Shown: one piece after another, positions 6,624 through 12,838 of the stretch
Layout: each line of letters opens with the position of its first letter
Numbering within the stretch: position 1 is the stretch's first letter
Translations under genes and position numbers: made by a program
Source of the DNA: an uncultured Hyphomicrobiales bacterium
GTDB lineage: Bacteria; Pseudomonadota; Alphaproteobacteria; Rhizobiales; Beijerinckiaceae
Assembly (NCBI GenBank): GCA_903932565.1
Contig: CAIZGQ010000846.1
Coordinates: forward strand, 1 to 14,994
Direction of reading: 5' to 3'
Length of the DNA stretch: 14,994 nt
The notes under the pieces: model-generated
What the model was told of the DNA's origin: nothing
Databases searched by the model: none
The model's input: only the letters and a program-made list of their open reading frames with translations

Positions 6624-6663
6624 CTCGCAACGCTTGCCTGCTTGCAGGCACAGATGTTGCGAG
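6624..6663 (+). other. Two-tier hairpin between hpf and ptsN
   Basis: In the 81-nt gap, an outer perfect 8-bp stem CTCGCAAC (6624-6631) / GTTGCGAG (6656-6663) encloses an inner perfect stem TGCCTG (6635-6640) / CAGGCA (6645-6650) with a CTTG loop. The stem could also be read as 7 bp with a 2-nt loop. No T-run follows, so it is not a classical terminator. It may be a processing or stability element, an attenuator, or a protein-binding site that sets the ratio of hpf to ptsN. Confidence 0.6.
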
Positions 6664-6694
6664 TAATCGACTGTGCTGTTCAGGATGCCCACGA

Positions 6695-7156
6695 ATGCCT
6701 TTGTCCGACATGATCACGACCAACGCCATTATTCCGGCGTTGCGCGTCGCGAACAAGAAGCAGGCACTCCAGGACATGAGTGAGCGGGCCGCAGAGCTCA
6801 GCGGACTGCCTGTTCGCGAGATTTTTGACTCGCTCATCCAACGCGAGAGACTTGGTTCAACCGGCGTCGGAGCGGGCATCGCCATTCCGCACGGCAAGCT
6901 GCCAAAGGTCGACCGTATTTTTGGGATTTTTGCCCGGCTGGAAAAGCCCATCGACTATGAAGCTTTGGACGGCGCTCCGGTCGATCTGATTTTTCTATTG
7001 ATCGCGCCGGAAGGTGCGGGCGCGGATCATTTGAAGGCGCTTGCTCGAATTGCCCGCGCGCTACGGGATCCAGCATTGGCTGCAAAGCTCCGGGCGACCA
7101 AGGACAGTTCAGCCCTGTTCGCCATGCTGTCCAACAAGCAATCCAACGCAGCCTGA
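6695..7156 (+). CDS. ptsN: Nitrogen-PTS enzyme IIA (EIIA-Ntr, PtsN)
   Basis: PtsN is the terminal phosphate acceptor of the PtsP-NPr-PtsN phosphorelay, which adjusts carbon/nitrogen balance and potassium uptake by protein contacts rather than sugar import. The 153-residue product is a single PTS EIIA type-2 domain. The phospho-acceptor is His66 in GIAIPHGKLP; SLIQRERLGSTGVGAG before it and LIFLLIAPEGAGADHLKALARIARALRD after it are family signatures. ATG 6695 has CAGGA nine bases upstream. It is the last gene of rpoN-hpf-ptsN. After it comes 354 nt without a gene. Confidence 0.95.
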   Translation: MPLSDMITTNAIIPALRVANKKQALQDMSERAAELSGLPVREIFDSLIQRERLGSTGVGAGIAIPHGKLPKVDRIFGIFARLEKPIDYEALDGAPVDLIFLLIAPEGAGADHLKALARIARALRDPALAAKLRATKDSSALFAMLSNKQSNAA

Positions 7157-7510
7157 ACATGGTTTGCGCGGCCAAGCCGAGCTGAAGCCCAGAATGCGCT
7201 TTGGTGTCGAACGCGTCGTCCGTTGAAATTGAGATCCGTTGCGTTCGAACAGAACTATTGAAACTCCGTGCCTTTACGAATTCGTAAGTATATAGCCGTG
7301 ATCCCTAAAGTTAATACAACGTAAAATCTCGTAAGAAGATTTGCATAAAATGATAACCATGTGCTTAGAACTTCAGCCTTGCTTGCGCTGAAACGGCATT
7401 TAAGCGCTGATTTGCGGCGCTAACCATAGTAAACAGGATCCAATCGCTGGAACGCTTGCCCCCAAGCACTGGTGATGTGTTGAGTATCTCCTGTTCAAGA
7501 AAGTCCAGTC
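7157..7510 (+). other. Gene-free 354-nt region, AT-richer leader of the outer membrane protein gene
   Basis: No credible coding sequence was seen on either strand. The middle (about 7255-7370) is clearly AT-richer than the flanking genes. It holds a series of perfect inverted repeats: the 14-bp palindrome TTACGAATTCGTAA (7274-7287), AAATCT-N7-AGATTT (7324-7342), TTCAGC-N9-GCTGAA (7372-7392) and AGCGC-N9-GCGCT (7403-7421). The motif TCGTAAG occurs twice (7282-7288 and 7329-7335). The promoter of the following gene is probably here, but I could not fix its boxes. No T-tract terminator for ptsN is visible. Confidence 0.6.
7274..7287. promoter_or_regulatory. 14-bp perfect palindrome, possible operator
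   Basis: TTACGAATTCGTAA is a perfect palindrome in the AT-rich region ahead of the outer membrane protein gene, with TATATA directly following (7289-7294). The right half-site TCGTAAG recurs 47 bp downstream. A dimeric DNA-binding protein is the simplest explanation; which one is unknown. Confidence 0.4.
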
Positions 7511-8311
7511 ATGTTGCGTTCTTCATTCGCTCTTGGAGCGTCTCTCGTTGCTCTCGCGTCAGCCGCTTCCGCCGCCGATTTGCCGCGCCGCAGTGCTGCG
7601 GTTGCGCCTGCCCCTTACTACGCTGCAGCGCCGGTGTTCATCTGGACAGGATTCTACGCTGGCGTGAATGCTGGCGCCGATTTCCGCAGCTCACCCGCAA
7701 CGTCGGTCGCTGCTCAGGGCTTTGCCCCGACAGCATACCAGGGATCCTCAAAAGGCGGCTCCACCGGCTTCACCGGCGGCTTCCAGGCTGGCTACAATTA
7801 CCAGATGAACAGCCTCGTTGTTGGTCTTGAAGCTGATCTTGAGTACGTCGGCCGCCGTGGTGTGAATGGCGCCGTTGTCCCAGCCGCGCCGGGTACAAAT
7901 TATTTCGCATATGCGCCGGTATCGGGTGGCAGCAACTGGATTGGCACCGTGCGTCCGCGCGTTGGCTATGCTGTCGATCGCACCCTGCTTTACGTGACGG
8001 GCGGCCTGGCCTTTGGGTCTGTCAATTCCGGCGGGTCAGTCAGCTACGTGGGAACAGGCGCACCTGGTGCACCTGTGACCGCCGTGTACGGCGCAACATC
8101 GTCCAGCAGCACCAAGGTTGGCTACGCGCTGGGTGCCGGCGGCGAATATGCCATCACGCCCAATGTTATCGCTCGCGTTGAGTATTTGTACGCAAGCCTC
8201 GGCAGCAAGGGTCAGTCCTACCTGGCTGCCGCAAATCCGGGAACGTCGTTTTCAAACAGCTACCGCACCAATGTCAGCCTGCTGCGCGGCGGCGTGAGCT
8301 ACAAGTTCTGA
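7511..8311 (+). CDS. Omp25/RopB-like outer membrane beta-barrel protein
   Basis: The 266-residue product is an exported single-chain beta-barrel of the kind abundant in Hyphomicrobiales outer membranes. A signal peptide covers residues 1-21 or 22 (MLRSSFALGASLVALASAASAA, cleavage before DLP). A Pro/Ala-rich stretch then leads to the family hallmark WTGFYAGVNAG (45-55). Alternating aromatic/glycine strands follow, with GFQAGYNYQMNSLVVGLEADLEY, WIGTVRPRVGYAVDRTLLYVTGGLAFG and GYALGAGGEYAITPNVIARVEYLY, and the chain ends in a C-terminal Phe (GGVSYKF), the usual BAM-recognition residue. No strong ribosome binding site precedes ATG 7511; a long structured leader does. A strong terminator follows at 8331-8360. 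Whether it is structural, porin-like or haem-related cannot be told. Confidence 0.9.
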   Translation: MLRSSFALGASLVALASAASAADLPRRSAAVAPAPYYAAAPVFIWTGFYAGVNAGADFRSSPATSVAAQGFAPTAYQGSSKGGSTGFTGGFQAGYNYQMNSLVVGLEADLEYVGRRGVNGAVVPAAPGTNYFAYAPVSGGSNWIGTVRPRVGYAVDRTLLYVTGGLAFGSVNSGGSVSYVGTGAPGAPVTAVYGATSSSSTKVGYALGAGGEYAITPNVIARVEYLYASLGSKGQSYLAAANPGTSFSNSYRTNVSLLRGGVSYKF

Positions 8312-8330
8312 TTTCAGAAAACTTAAATTG

Positions 8331-8360
8331 AAAAAGGCCCGGTCATGCCGGGCCTTTTTT
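8331..8360. terminator. Strong bidirectional factor-independent terminator
   Basis: A perfect 12-bp stem, with 5' arm AAAAAGGCCCGG (8331-8342) and 3' arm CCGGGCCTTTTT (8348-8359), closes a 5-nt loop and is followed by a sixth T. The GC-rich core with A-run before and T-run after works on both strands: it ends the outer membrane protein transcript on the plus strand and the infC transcript on the minus strand. Confidence 0.95.
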
Positions 8361-8407
8361 GTGCCGTTGTGCAATTTCTGCAGCGGCGGAAGCGGTTCGC
8401 CGCCCGC

Positions 8408-8947
8408 CTACTTCGGCGCGAGCACCATGACCATCTGGCGACCTTCCATGGACGGCTCGGCTTCGACTTTTGCGATCGCGAGCGTTTCCGCCTTGACGCG
8501 TTCAAGCAATCGAAATCCGATGTCCTGATGCGCCATTTCGCGGCCGCGAAAACGCAAAGTCACCTTCACCTTGTCGCCCTCTTCAAAGAACCGGCGAACG
8601 GCTTTCATCTTGGTTTCATAATCGTGGTCATCAATGCCGGGTCGCAGCTTGATTTCCTTGATTTCGACGATCTTTTGTCTCTTGCGGGCTTCCGCGGCCT
8701 TTTTCTGTTCCGCGAACCGGAACCGGCCATAATCGAGGATCTTGCAAACCGGCGGCGTCGCGTTGGGGACGATTTCCACCAGGTCGAGGCCTGCTTCCTC
8801 GGCAATCTTCTGGGCATCAAGAATCTGGGTGACCCCGCGATTCTGACCCTCATCATCGATCAGCATGACTTCCCGTGCACGAATTTCACGGTTGATTCTC
8901 GGGCCTTCCCGCGTCGGGGTCGGCGGCGCTTTCATTGGTCTGCGAAT
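8408..8947 (-). CDS. infC: Translation initiation factor IF-3, probable ATT start
   Basis: IF-3 binds the 30S subunit, prevents premature 50S joining and checks the initiator tRNA-start codon match. The 179-residue product has the N domain (to about residue 80: GPRINREIRAREVMLIDDEGQNRGVTQILDAQKIAEEAGLDLVEIVPNATPPVCKILDYGRF), a Lys/Ala/Glu-rich linker (FAEQKKAAEARKRQK) and the C domain (IKEIKLRPGIDDHDYETKMKAVRRFFEEGDKVKVTLRFRGREMAH). Start: ATG 8935 has no ribosome binding site, but in-frame ATT at 8947-8945 has AAGGAG exactly eight bases before it and adds the residues RRP common at IF-3 N-termini in this class. ATT is the start codon of E. coli infC, where it allows autoregulation by IF-3. 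Unlike in E. coli, rpmI and rplT do not follow; a terminator does. Confidence 0.94.
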   Translation of the reverse strand: MRRPMKAPPTPTREGPRINREIRAREVMLIDDEGQNRGVTQILDAQKIAEEAGLDLVEIVPNATPPVCKILDYGRFRFAEQKKAAEARKRQKIVEIKEIKLRPGIDDHDYETKMKAVRRFFEEGDKVKVTLRFRGREMAHQDIGFRLLERVKAETLAIAKVEAEPSMEGRQMVMVLAPK

Positions 8948-8955
8948 GGGTGTCT

Positions 8956-8961
8956 CTCCTT
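8956..8961 (-). promoter_or_regulatory. Shine-Dalgarno of infC that decides the ATT start
   Basis: Minus-strand AAGGAG (8961-8956) is followed by AGACACCC and then ATT (8947-8945): a perfect site at ideal spacing for ATT, but 20 nt from the first ATG. Confidence 0.7.
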
Positions 8962-8993
8962 CCAGGCGTGAACGTCATCGGCCCGAATATGTG

Positions 8994-9020
8994 CCTCTGA
9001 TCCGTTTGGAGGAGCAGAGG
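8994..9020 (-). promoter_or_regulatory. Hairpin in the infC leader with an anti-SD-like segment
   Basis: On the minus strand CCTCTG (9020-9015) pairs with CAGAGG (8999-8994), and inside it TCC can pair with GGA around an AAAC loop. The 5' side reads CTGCTCCTCC, whose CTCC parts are complementary to the GGAG of the infC ribosome binding site about 35 nt downstream, so an alternative fold that masks the site is possible. Inferred from base complementarity only. Confidence 0.35.
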
Positions 9021-9067
9021 ACTGCGATATTCGTGTGGGTGAAGCGTGCAGGCAGGTCAAATTAGCC

Positions 9068-9087
9068 TTGCCATAAAACACTGGCAA
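9068..9087. promoter_or_regulatory. Perfect inverted repeat in the typA-infC gap
   Basis: TTGCCA (9068-9073), an 8-bp spacer and TGGCAA (9082-9087) form a perfect 6-bp inverted repeat about 120-140 bp upstream of infC. On the minus strand the leading TTGCCA could double as a -35 box for infC, with TAATTT 17 nt on (9064-9059) as a weak -10. Promoter or operator role is a guess. Confidence 0.3.
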
Positions 9088-9137
9088 AGATGTATCGCGT
9101 TAGCATTGTCACAACGCTGTCTCAAGTCAATCAATGC

Positions 9138-9164
9138 AGGGCGGTCGACATAAGCCGCCGCCCT
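9138..9164 (-). terminator. Possible hairpin terminator or attenuator after typA
   Basis: AGGGCGG (9138-9144) and CCGCCCT (9158-9164) form a 7-bp GC-rich stem with a 13-nt loop (alternative: GGCGG/CCGCC at 9140-9144/9155-9159). It lies 66-92 nt past the typA stop. No T-run follows on the minus strand, so a factor-independent terminator is weakly supported. Confidence 0.3.
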
Positions 9165-9229
9165 TTGCAAGTTCACAGCTCACGGCAGTTTTGACCCCTG
9201 TTCAGGGACGCTGCACTGACACCGAACAA

Positions 9230-11053
9230 TCAACCCAGCATGGAGTCTTTTGAACGCTCGGCCCGCTTGCGATCATTGGGATCAAGGTGGACCTTGCGCA
9301 ACCGGATCGATTTTGGCGTCACTTCAACGCGCTCATCGTCCTCAATGTAGGCCAAAGCCTTTTCGAGGGTCATGCGGATCGGCGGCGTCAGGCGGACGGC
9401 CTCATCCTTACTCTGGGTGCGGATGTTGGTCAGCTGCTTGCCCTTGAGCACGTTGATCTCAAGGTCGTTGTCGCGGGTGTGTTCGCCCACGATCATGCCG
9501 CGGTACACTTTCCACCCTGGCTCGATCATCATGGGGCCACGGTCTTCTAGCTTCCACATGGCATAGGCAACAGCTTCGCCCTGCTCGTTGGAAATCAAGA
9601 CACCATTTCGGCGACCAGCGATCTCGCCTTTGTATTCCTGATAATCGTGGAACAGCCGGTTCATTATGGCGGTGCCGCGCGTATCAGTGAGCAACTCGCC
9701 CTGATACCCGATCAGGCCGCGGGTCGGCGCGTAGAAGACCAGGCGCAGGCGACCACCACCGGAAGGGCGCATCTCAACCATTTCGGCCTTGCGTTCCGCC
9801 ATCTTCTGCACGACGACGCCGGAATGCTCCTCATCCACGTCGATGACGACTTCTTCAATCGGCTCAAGAATGGAACCGTCTTCCTGCTTCTGGAAGACAA
9901 CGCGGGGACGCGAGATGCCGAGTTCAAAACCTTCGCGGCGCATCGTCTCGATCAGGATGCCCAGCTGCAACTCACCACGCCCCGACACGATGTAGGAATC
10001 AGCGCCGGTCGACTCTGAGATCTTGAGCGCAACGTTGCCTTCCGCCTCGCGGAACAGACGCTCGCGGATCATGCGGCTTGTGACTTTATCACCTTCGGTG
10101 CCGGCCAACGGGGAATCGTTGACCATGAAGGTCATCGACAGTGTTGGCGGATCGATTGGCTGGGCCTGCAACGGCTCAGTCACGTCCGGCGCGCACAACG
10201 TGTCAGCCACGTTGAACTTGGCAAGACCGGCAATGGCGACGATATCGCCAGCTTCGGCCTCGTCGACTGGTGTACGCTCGATGCCACGGAAGGCGAGGAT
10301 CTTGGAGACACGGCCTGTTTCAACGAGGTTTCCGGTGCGGTCCAGGACCTTCACAGGCTGGTTGGTCTTCAAAGAGCCGGCAAACACCCGACCTGTGATC
10401 ATGCGGCCAAGGTAGGCGTTCGCTTCCAGAAGCGTTCCAAGCATGCGGAACGAGCCTTCTTCGATGGTCGGCGGCTTCACGTGCTTCACAACAAGATCGA
10501 ACAACGGTGCCATGCCGTCCTGCGGACCCTCGGGTGCGTTGGCCATCCAGCCCTGGCGCGAAGACCCATAGAGGATGGGAAAGTCGAGCTGTTCATCGGT
10601 CGCATCGAGCGCGGCGAAGAGATCGAACACTTCGTTCACAACTTCATTGATCCGGGCGTCCGGACGATCCACCTTGTTGATCGCAACAATCGGCTTCAGG
10701 CCAATCTTGAGCGCTTTACCGACGACGAATTTCGTCTGCGGCATCGGGCCCTCCGCGGCGTCGACCAGTACGATCGCGCCATCGACCATGGACAGAATTC
10801 GCTCCACTTCGCCGCCGAAGTCAGCATGGCCCGGGGTATCGACGATATTGATGCGGATATCGTTCCAGACAATTGACGTTGCCTTGGCAAGAATGGTGAT
10901 GCCACGCTCTTTTTCGAGGTCGTTGGAATCCATCACGCGCTCGGCCACCCGCTGATTGTCTCGGAAGGCACCTGACTGGCGCAAAAGCTGATCCACGAGG
11001 GTGGTCTTGCCGTGGTCAACGTGCGCGATGATGGCGATATTACGAAGTTGCAT
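9230..11053 (-). CDS. typA: Ribosome-associated translational GTPase TypA/BipA
   Basis: BipA is an EF-G/LepA-like GTPase that binds 70S ribosomes and helps 50S assembly and growth under cold or other stress. The product has 607 residues, the usual length of the family. It starts MQLRNIAIIAHVDHGKTTLV with the P-loop at 10-18; the switch I region ERGITI is at 49-54, G3 DTPGHADFGGEVERIL at 72-87, and G4 NKVDR at 126-130. EF-G-type domains and the BipA-specific C-terminal domain follow (SGRGELQLGILIETMRREGFELGISRPRVVF, GEAVAYAMWKLEDRGPMMIEPG, TRDNDLEINVLKGKQLTNIR). The frame stays open to 11248, but ATG 11053 matches the conserved start; no strong ribosome binding site is visible. No typical promoter was pinned down in the 231 nt upstream, which otherwise hold nothing recognisable. 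Confidence 0.96.
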   Translation of the reverse strand: MQLRNIAIIAHVDHGKTTLVDQLLRQSGAFRDNQRVAERVMDSNDLEKERGITILAKATSIVWNDIRINIVDTPGHADFGGEVERILSMVDGAIVLVDAAEGPMPQTKFVVGKALKIGLKPIVAINKVDRPDARINEVVNEVFDLFAALDATDEQLDFPILYGSSRQGWMANAPEGPQDGMAPLFDLVVKHVKPPTIEEGSFRMLGTLLEANAYLGRMITGRVFAGSLKTNQPVKVLDRTGNLVETGRVSKILAFRGIERTPVDEAEAGDIVAIAGLAKFNVADTLCAPDVTEPLQAQPIDPPTLSMTFMVNDSPLAGTEGDKVTSRMIRERLFREAEGNVALKISESTGADSYIVSGRGELQLGILIETMRREGFELGISRPRVVFQKQEDGSILEPIEEVVIDVDEEHSGVVVQKMAERKAEMVEMRPSGGGRLRLVFYAPTRGLIGYQGELLTDTRGTAIMNRLFHDYQEYKGEIAGRRNGVLISNEQGEAVAYAMWKLEDRGPMMIEPGWKVYRGMIVGEHTRDNDLEINVLKGKQLTNIRTQSKDEAVRLTPPIRMTLEKALAYIEDDERVEVTPKSIRLRKVHLDPNDRKRAERSKDSMLG

Positions 11054-11284
11054 GGAACGGGGCTCGATCTTGAAGAAACGCCCCGGGCACCCGACCGCAC
11101 CAACGCAAAGTCTGGAACTTGGCCAGGCTGAGGGCTGGACGCAGCGTAGTCTGACCGATCTGCACGACGGTCCGATCACACGGAAAAATGGGGCGGCTGG
11201 AACCCCGATATGGAGTTCTTCTCGCACTGCAACAGGCCCATACATCAAAGTGCCTGCTTTGGGAACCCTTGAAACCGCTTATTG

Positions 11285-12241
11285 CTAAGGCAGTGAGTGG
11301 GTGCCGGGTTCGGCGAATGGCGGGGGCTTTGCTGCAATCAGCCACCGATGCAGGAGCAAAATAACGAGCGTCGTCAGCAAGATCGAGATGAGTGTGTCGG
11401 ACAGAAAATGCCCGCCGAATGCCATGCGCAGCCGCCCCACTGCGATGGCAAACATGAAGGCCGCCGCGACGGCGAGGGGCTGAAATGGAGCAGGCACCAG
11501 TAATGCAGGCGCGAGGAGCCACGTCGCAGCTGATGCTTCGCCAGAGACGAACGAGCAATTCGTCTCACAGGAGCCGTCCCGGCTCCACCAGGGTTGGAAT
11601 TGGGCCGTACCCCCAAACTCCGTCACTTGAACGGGCCGCGGGCGGTGCCAATGATCTTTAAGAATCCCATTGACCAGGAGTCCGGGCCCCAAAAGCATCG
11701 AAAGTGCCAAAAAAGCAGTCCGAGCAAATGTAAACAACGGCAGGTATCGGGTCTGGAATGAGTTCCAAAAGGCCCCCGATGGCCGCTTTGGGGCGAACCG
11801 GCCAAGCCAAGGAAATTTCGCGACGATGCGGCTCCAGTCGGCCAATACCAGGCCCGTCAACCCTGACATCAGGGAAATGGCGAGGAGCGCGGAGGGTACC
11901 AGCCAGCCTATAACCCGAAGGAAATTTCCCAAGACGCCGGGGCCGATAAACGCATGACCGACATAGTACCGGTTAGACGCGATGAGATCGAGGTCGGGCG
12001 CAAGGGCGAAGATCGTGCCCGTCACCACGAGACATTCGAGCGTTGTCGCAATCGGCCAGCCGAGTTTCGCGACATACTGGCGACGGATCGCCATGAGCCG
12101 TCGCGCTCCCGCTTTGTTGAGGTTTGCGAGGGCCGTTGTGACGCGGCGCACCTCATCAGATTGCAAGGCGGCATTGATGTCGGCCCACACCCGTTGCAGG
12201 GTCGTCAGATAGGGCATCATCCGATCAAGCAGAGGCGGCAT
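11285..12241 (-). CDS. PAP2-superfamily membrane phosphatase with variant motif 2
   Basis: PAP2 enzymes dephosphorylate lipid phosphates such as lipid A, undecaprenyl pyrophosphate or phosphatidate. The 318-residue product has about six hydrophobic segments (about 62-88, 108-135, 170-193, 238-268, 283-303) after a polar helical start. The motifs are C1 K-x6-RP (Lys195 to Pro203, KDHWHRPRP), C2 FVSGEA (Ser233-Gly234-Glu235) where the usual form is PSGH, and C3 R-x5-H-x3-D (Arg272, His278, Asp282). Two cysteines (225, 229) lie just ahead of C2. The order and spacing of motifs make the superfamily firm; the substrate is unknown. ATG 12241 has GTGGA eight bases upstream; ATG 12220 or 12217 is possible, and the frame runs back to 12277. 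The start shares CATG with the divergent gene at 12240. Confidence 0.88.
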   Translation of the reverse strand: MPPLLDRMMPYLTTLQRVWADINAALQSDEVRRVTTALANLNKAGARRLMAIRRQYVAKLGWPIATTLECLVVTGTIFALAPDLDLIASNRYYVGHAFIGPGVLGNFLRVIGWLVPSALLAISLMSGLTGLVLADWSRIVAKFPWLGRFAPKRPSGAFWNSFQTRYLPLFTFARTAFLALSMLLGPGLLVNGILKDHWHRPRPVQVTEFGGTAQFQPWWSRDGSCETNCSFVSGEASAATWLLAPALLVPAPFQPLAVAAAFMFAIAVGRLRMAFGGHFLSDTLISILLTTLVILLLHRWLIAAKPPPFAEPGTHSLP

Positions 12242-12836
12242 GGCGGAAATCCACTTCTGGTACGACTTTGCCAGCACGTATTCTTACCCGACTGCCATGC
12301 GGATCGAAGCGCTTTCGAAGGCGCAAGGGGTCCAGGTGGCTTGGCGGCCGTTCTTGCTGGGGCCCATCTTCGCCGACCAGAATTGGATGTCGTCGCCGTT
12401 CAACATCTTTCCCGCCAAGGGTCGATACATGTGGCGCGATCTGGAGCGAGTTTGTGGTCGTTACGGCTTGGCGTTCCAACGTCCCGATCCTTTCCCGCAG
12501 AACAGCCTGCTCGCCGCCCGCGTCGCACTTGCGCTGTCAGAGGAGCGACGGCCCGCGTTCACCCGTGCTGTATTTCATGCGGAATTTGCCGAGGGCAAGG
12601 CCATTGATGATCCGGATTGCCTTTGCTCCATTCTCACGGCTCTCGGCGAAAACGCGGCGGAGGTGATGACGACGATCAAAACCGAACCGCATCGGGGTCA
12701 ATTGCGGCTGGCAACAGAGACCGCGCGGGCGTTGGGCGTTTTTGGATCGCCGAGCTTCACGACCCCGTCCGGCGAATTGTTCTGGGGCGATGATCGGCTG
12801 GAGCAAGCCCTTGATTGGACTGTCGATCAGGGCTGA
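12240..12836 (+). CDS. 2-hydroxychromene-2-carboxylate isomerase family protein (DsbA fold, kappa-GST-like)
   Basis: The named enzyme is a glutathione-dependent isomerase of naphthalene breakdown; most homologues in other genomes have unknown substrates. The 198-residue product starts IHFWYDFASTYSYP, where Ser12 takes the place that activates glutathione in the family (instead of a CxxC). It has the helical insertion with WRPFLLGPIF, QNSLLAARVALAL (about 87-99), the cis-Pro loop GVFGSPSF (166-173, Pro171) and the final FWGDDRLEQALDW motif. ATG 12240 has GAGG four to five bases upstream. It is divergent from the PAP2 gene with overlapping starts and convergent with selO (2-nt gap). No aromatic-degradation gene is nearby, so a general glutathione-linked role is as likely as naphthalene metabolism. 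Confidence 0.9.
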   Translation: MAEIHFWYDFASTYSYPTAMRIEALSKAQGVQVAWRPFLLGPIFADQNWMSSPFNIFPAKGRYMWRDLERVCGRYGLAFQRPDPFPQNSLLAARVALALSEERRPAFTRAVFHAEFAEGKAIDDPDCLCSILTALGENAAEVMTTIKTEPHRGQLRLATETARALGVFGSPSFTTPSGELFWGDDRLEQALDWTVDQG

Positions 12837-12838
12837 AC

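Noticed and set aside
8345..8971. 208-codon plus-strand frame opposite infC
   Set aside because: Antisense shadow of infC, whose frame is clearly conserved.
11054..11248. 65-residue N-terminal extension of TypA
   Set aside because: BipA proteins begin within a few residues of the P-loop and reach 607 residues from ATG 11053, the usual length.
11954..12607. 217-codon plus-strand frame
   Set aside because: It overlaps the PAP2 gene in antisense and the isomerase gene in another frame; composition is that of a shadow frame.
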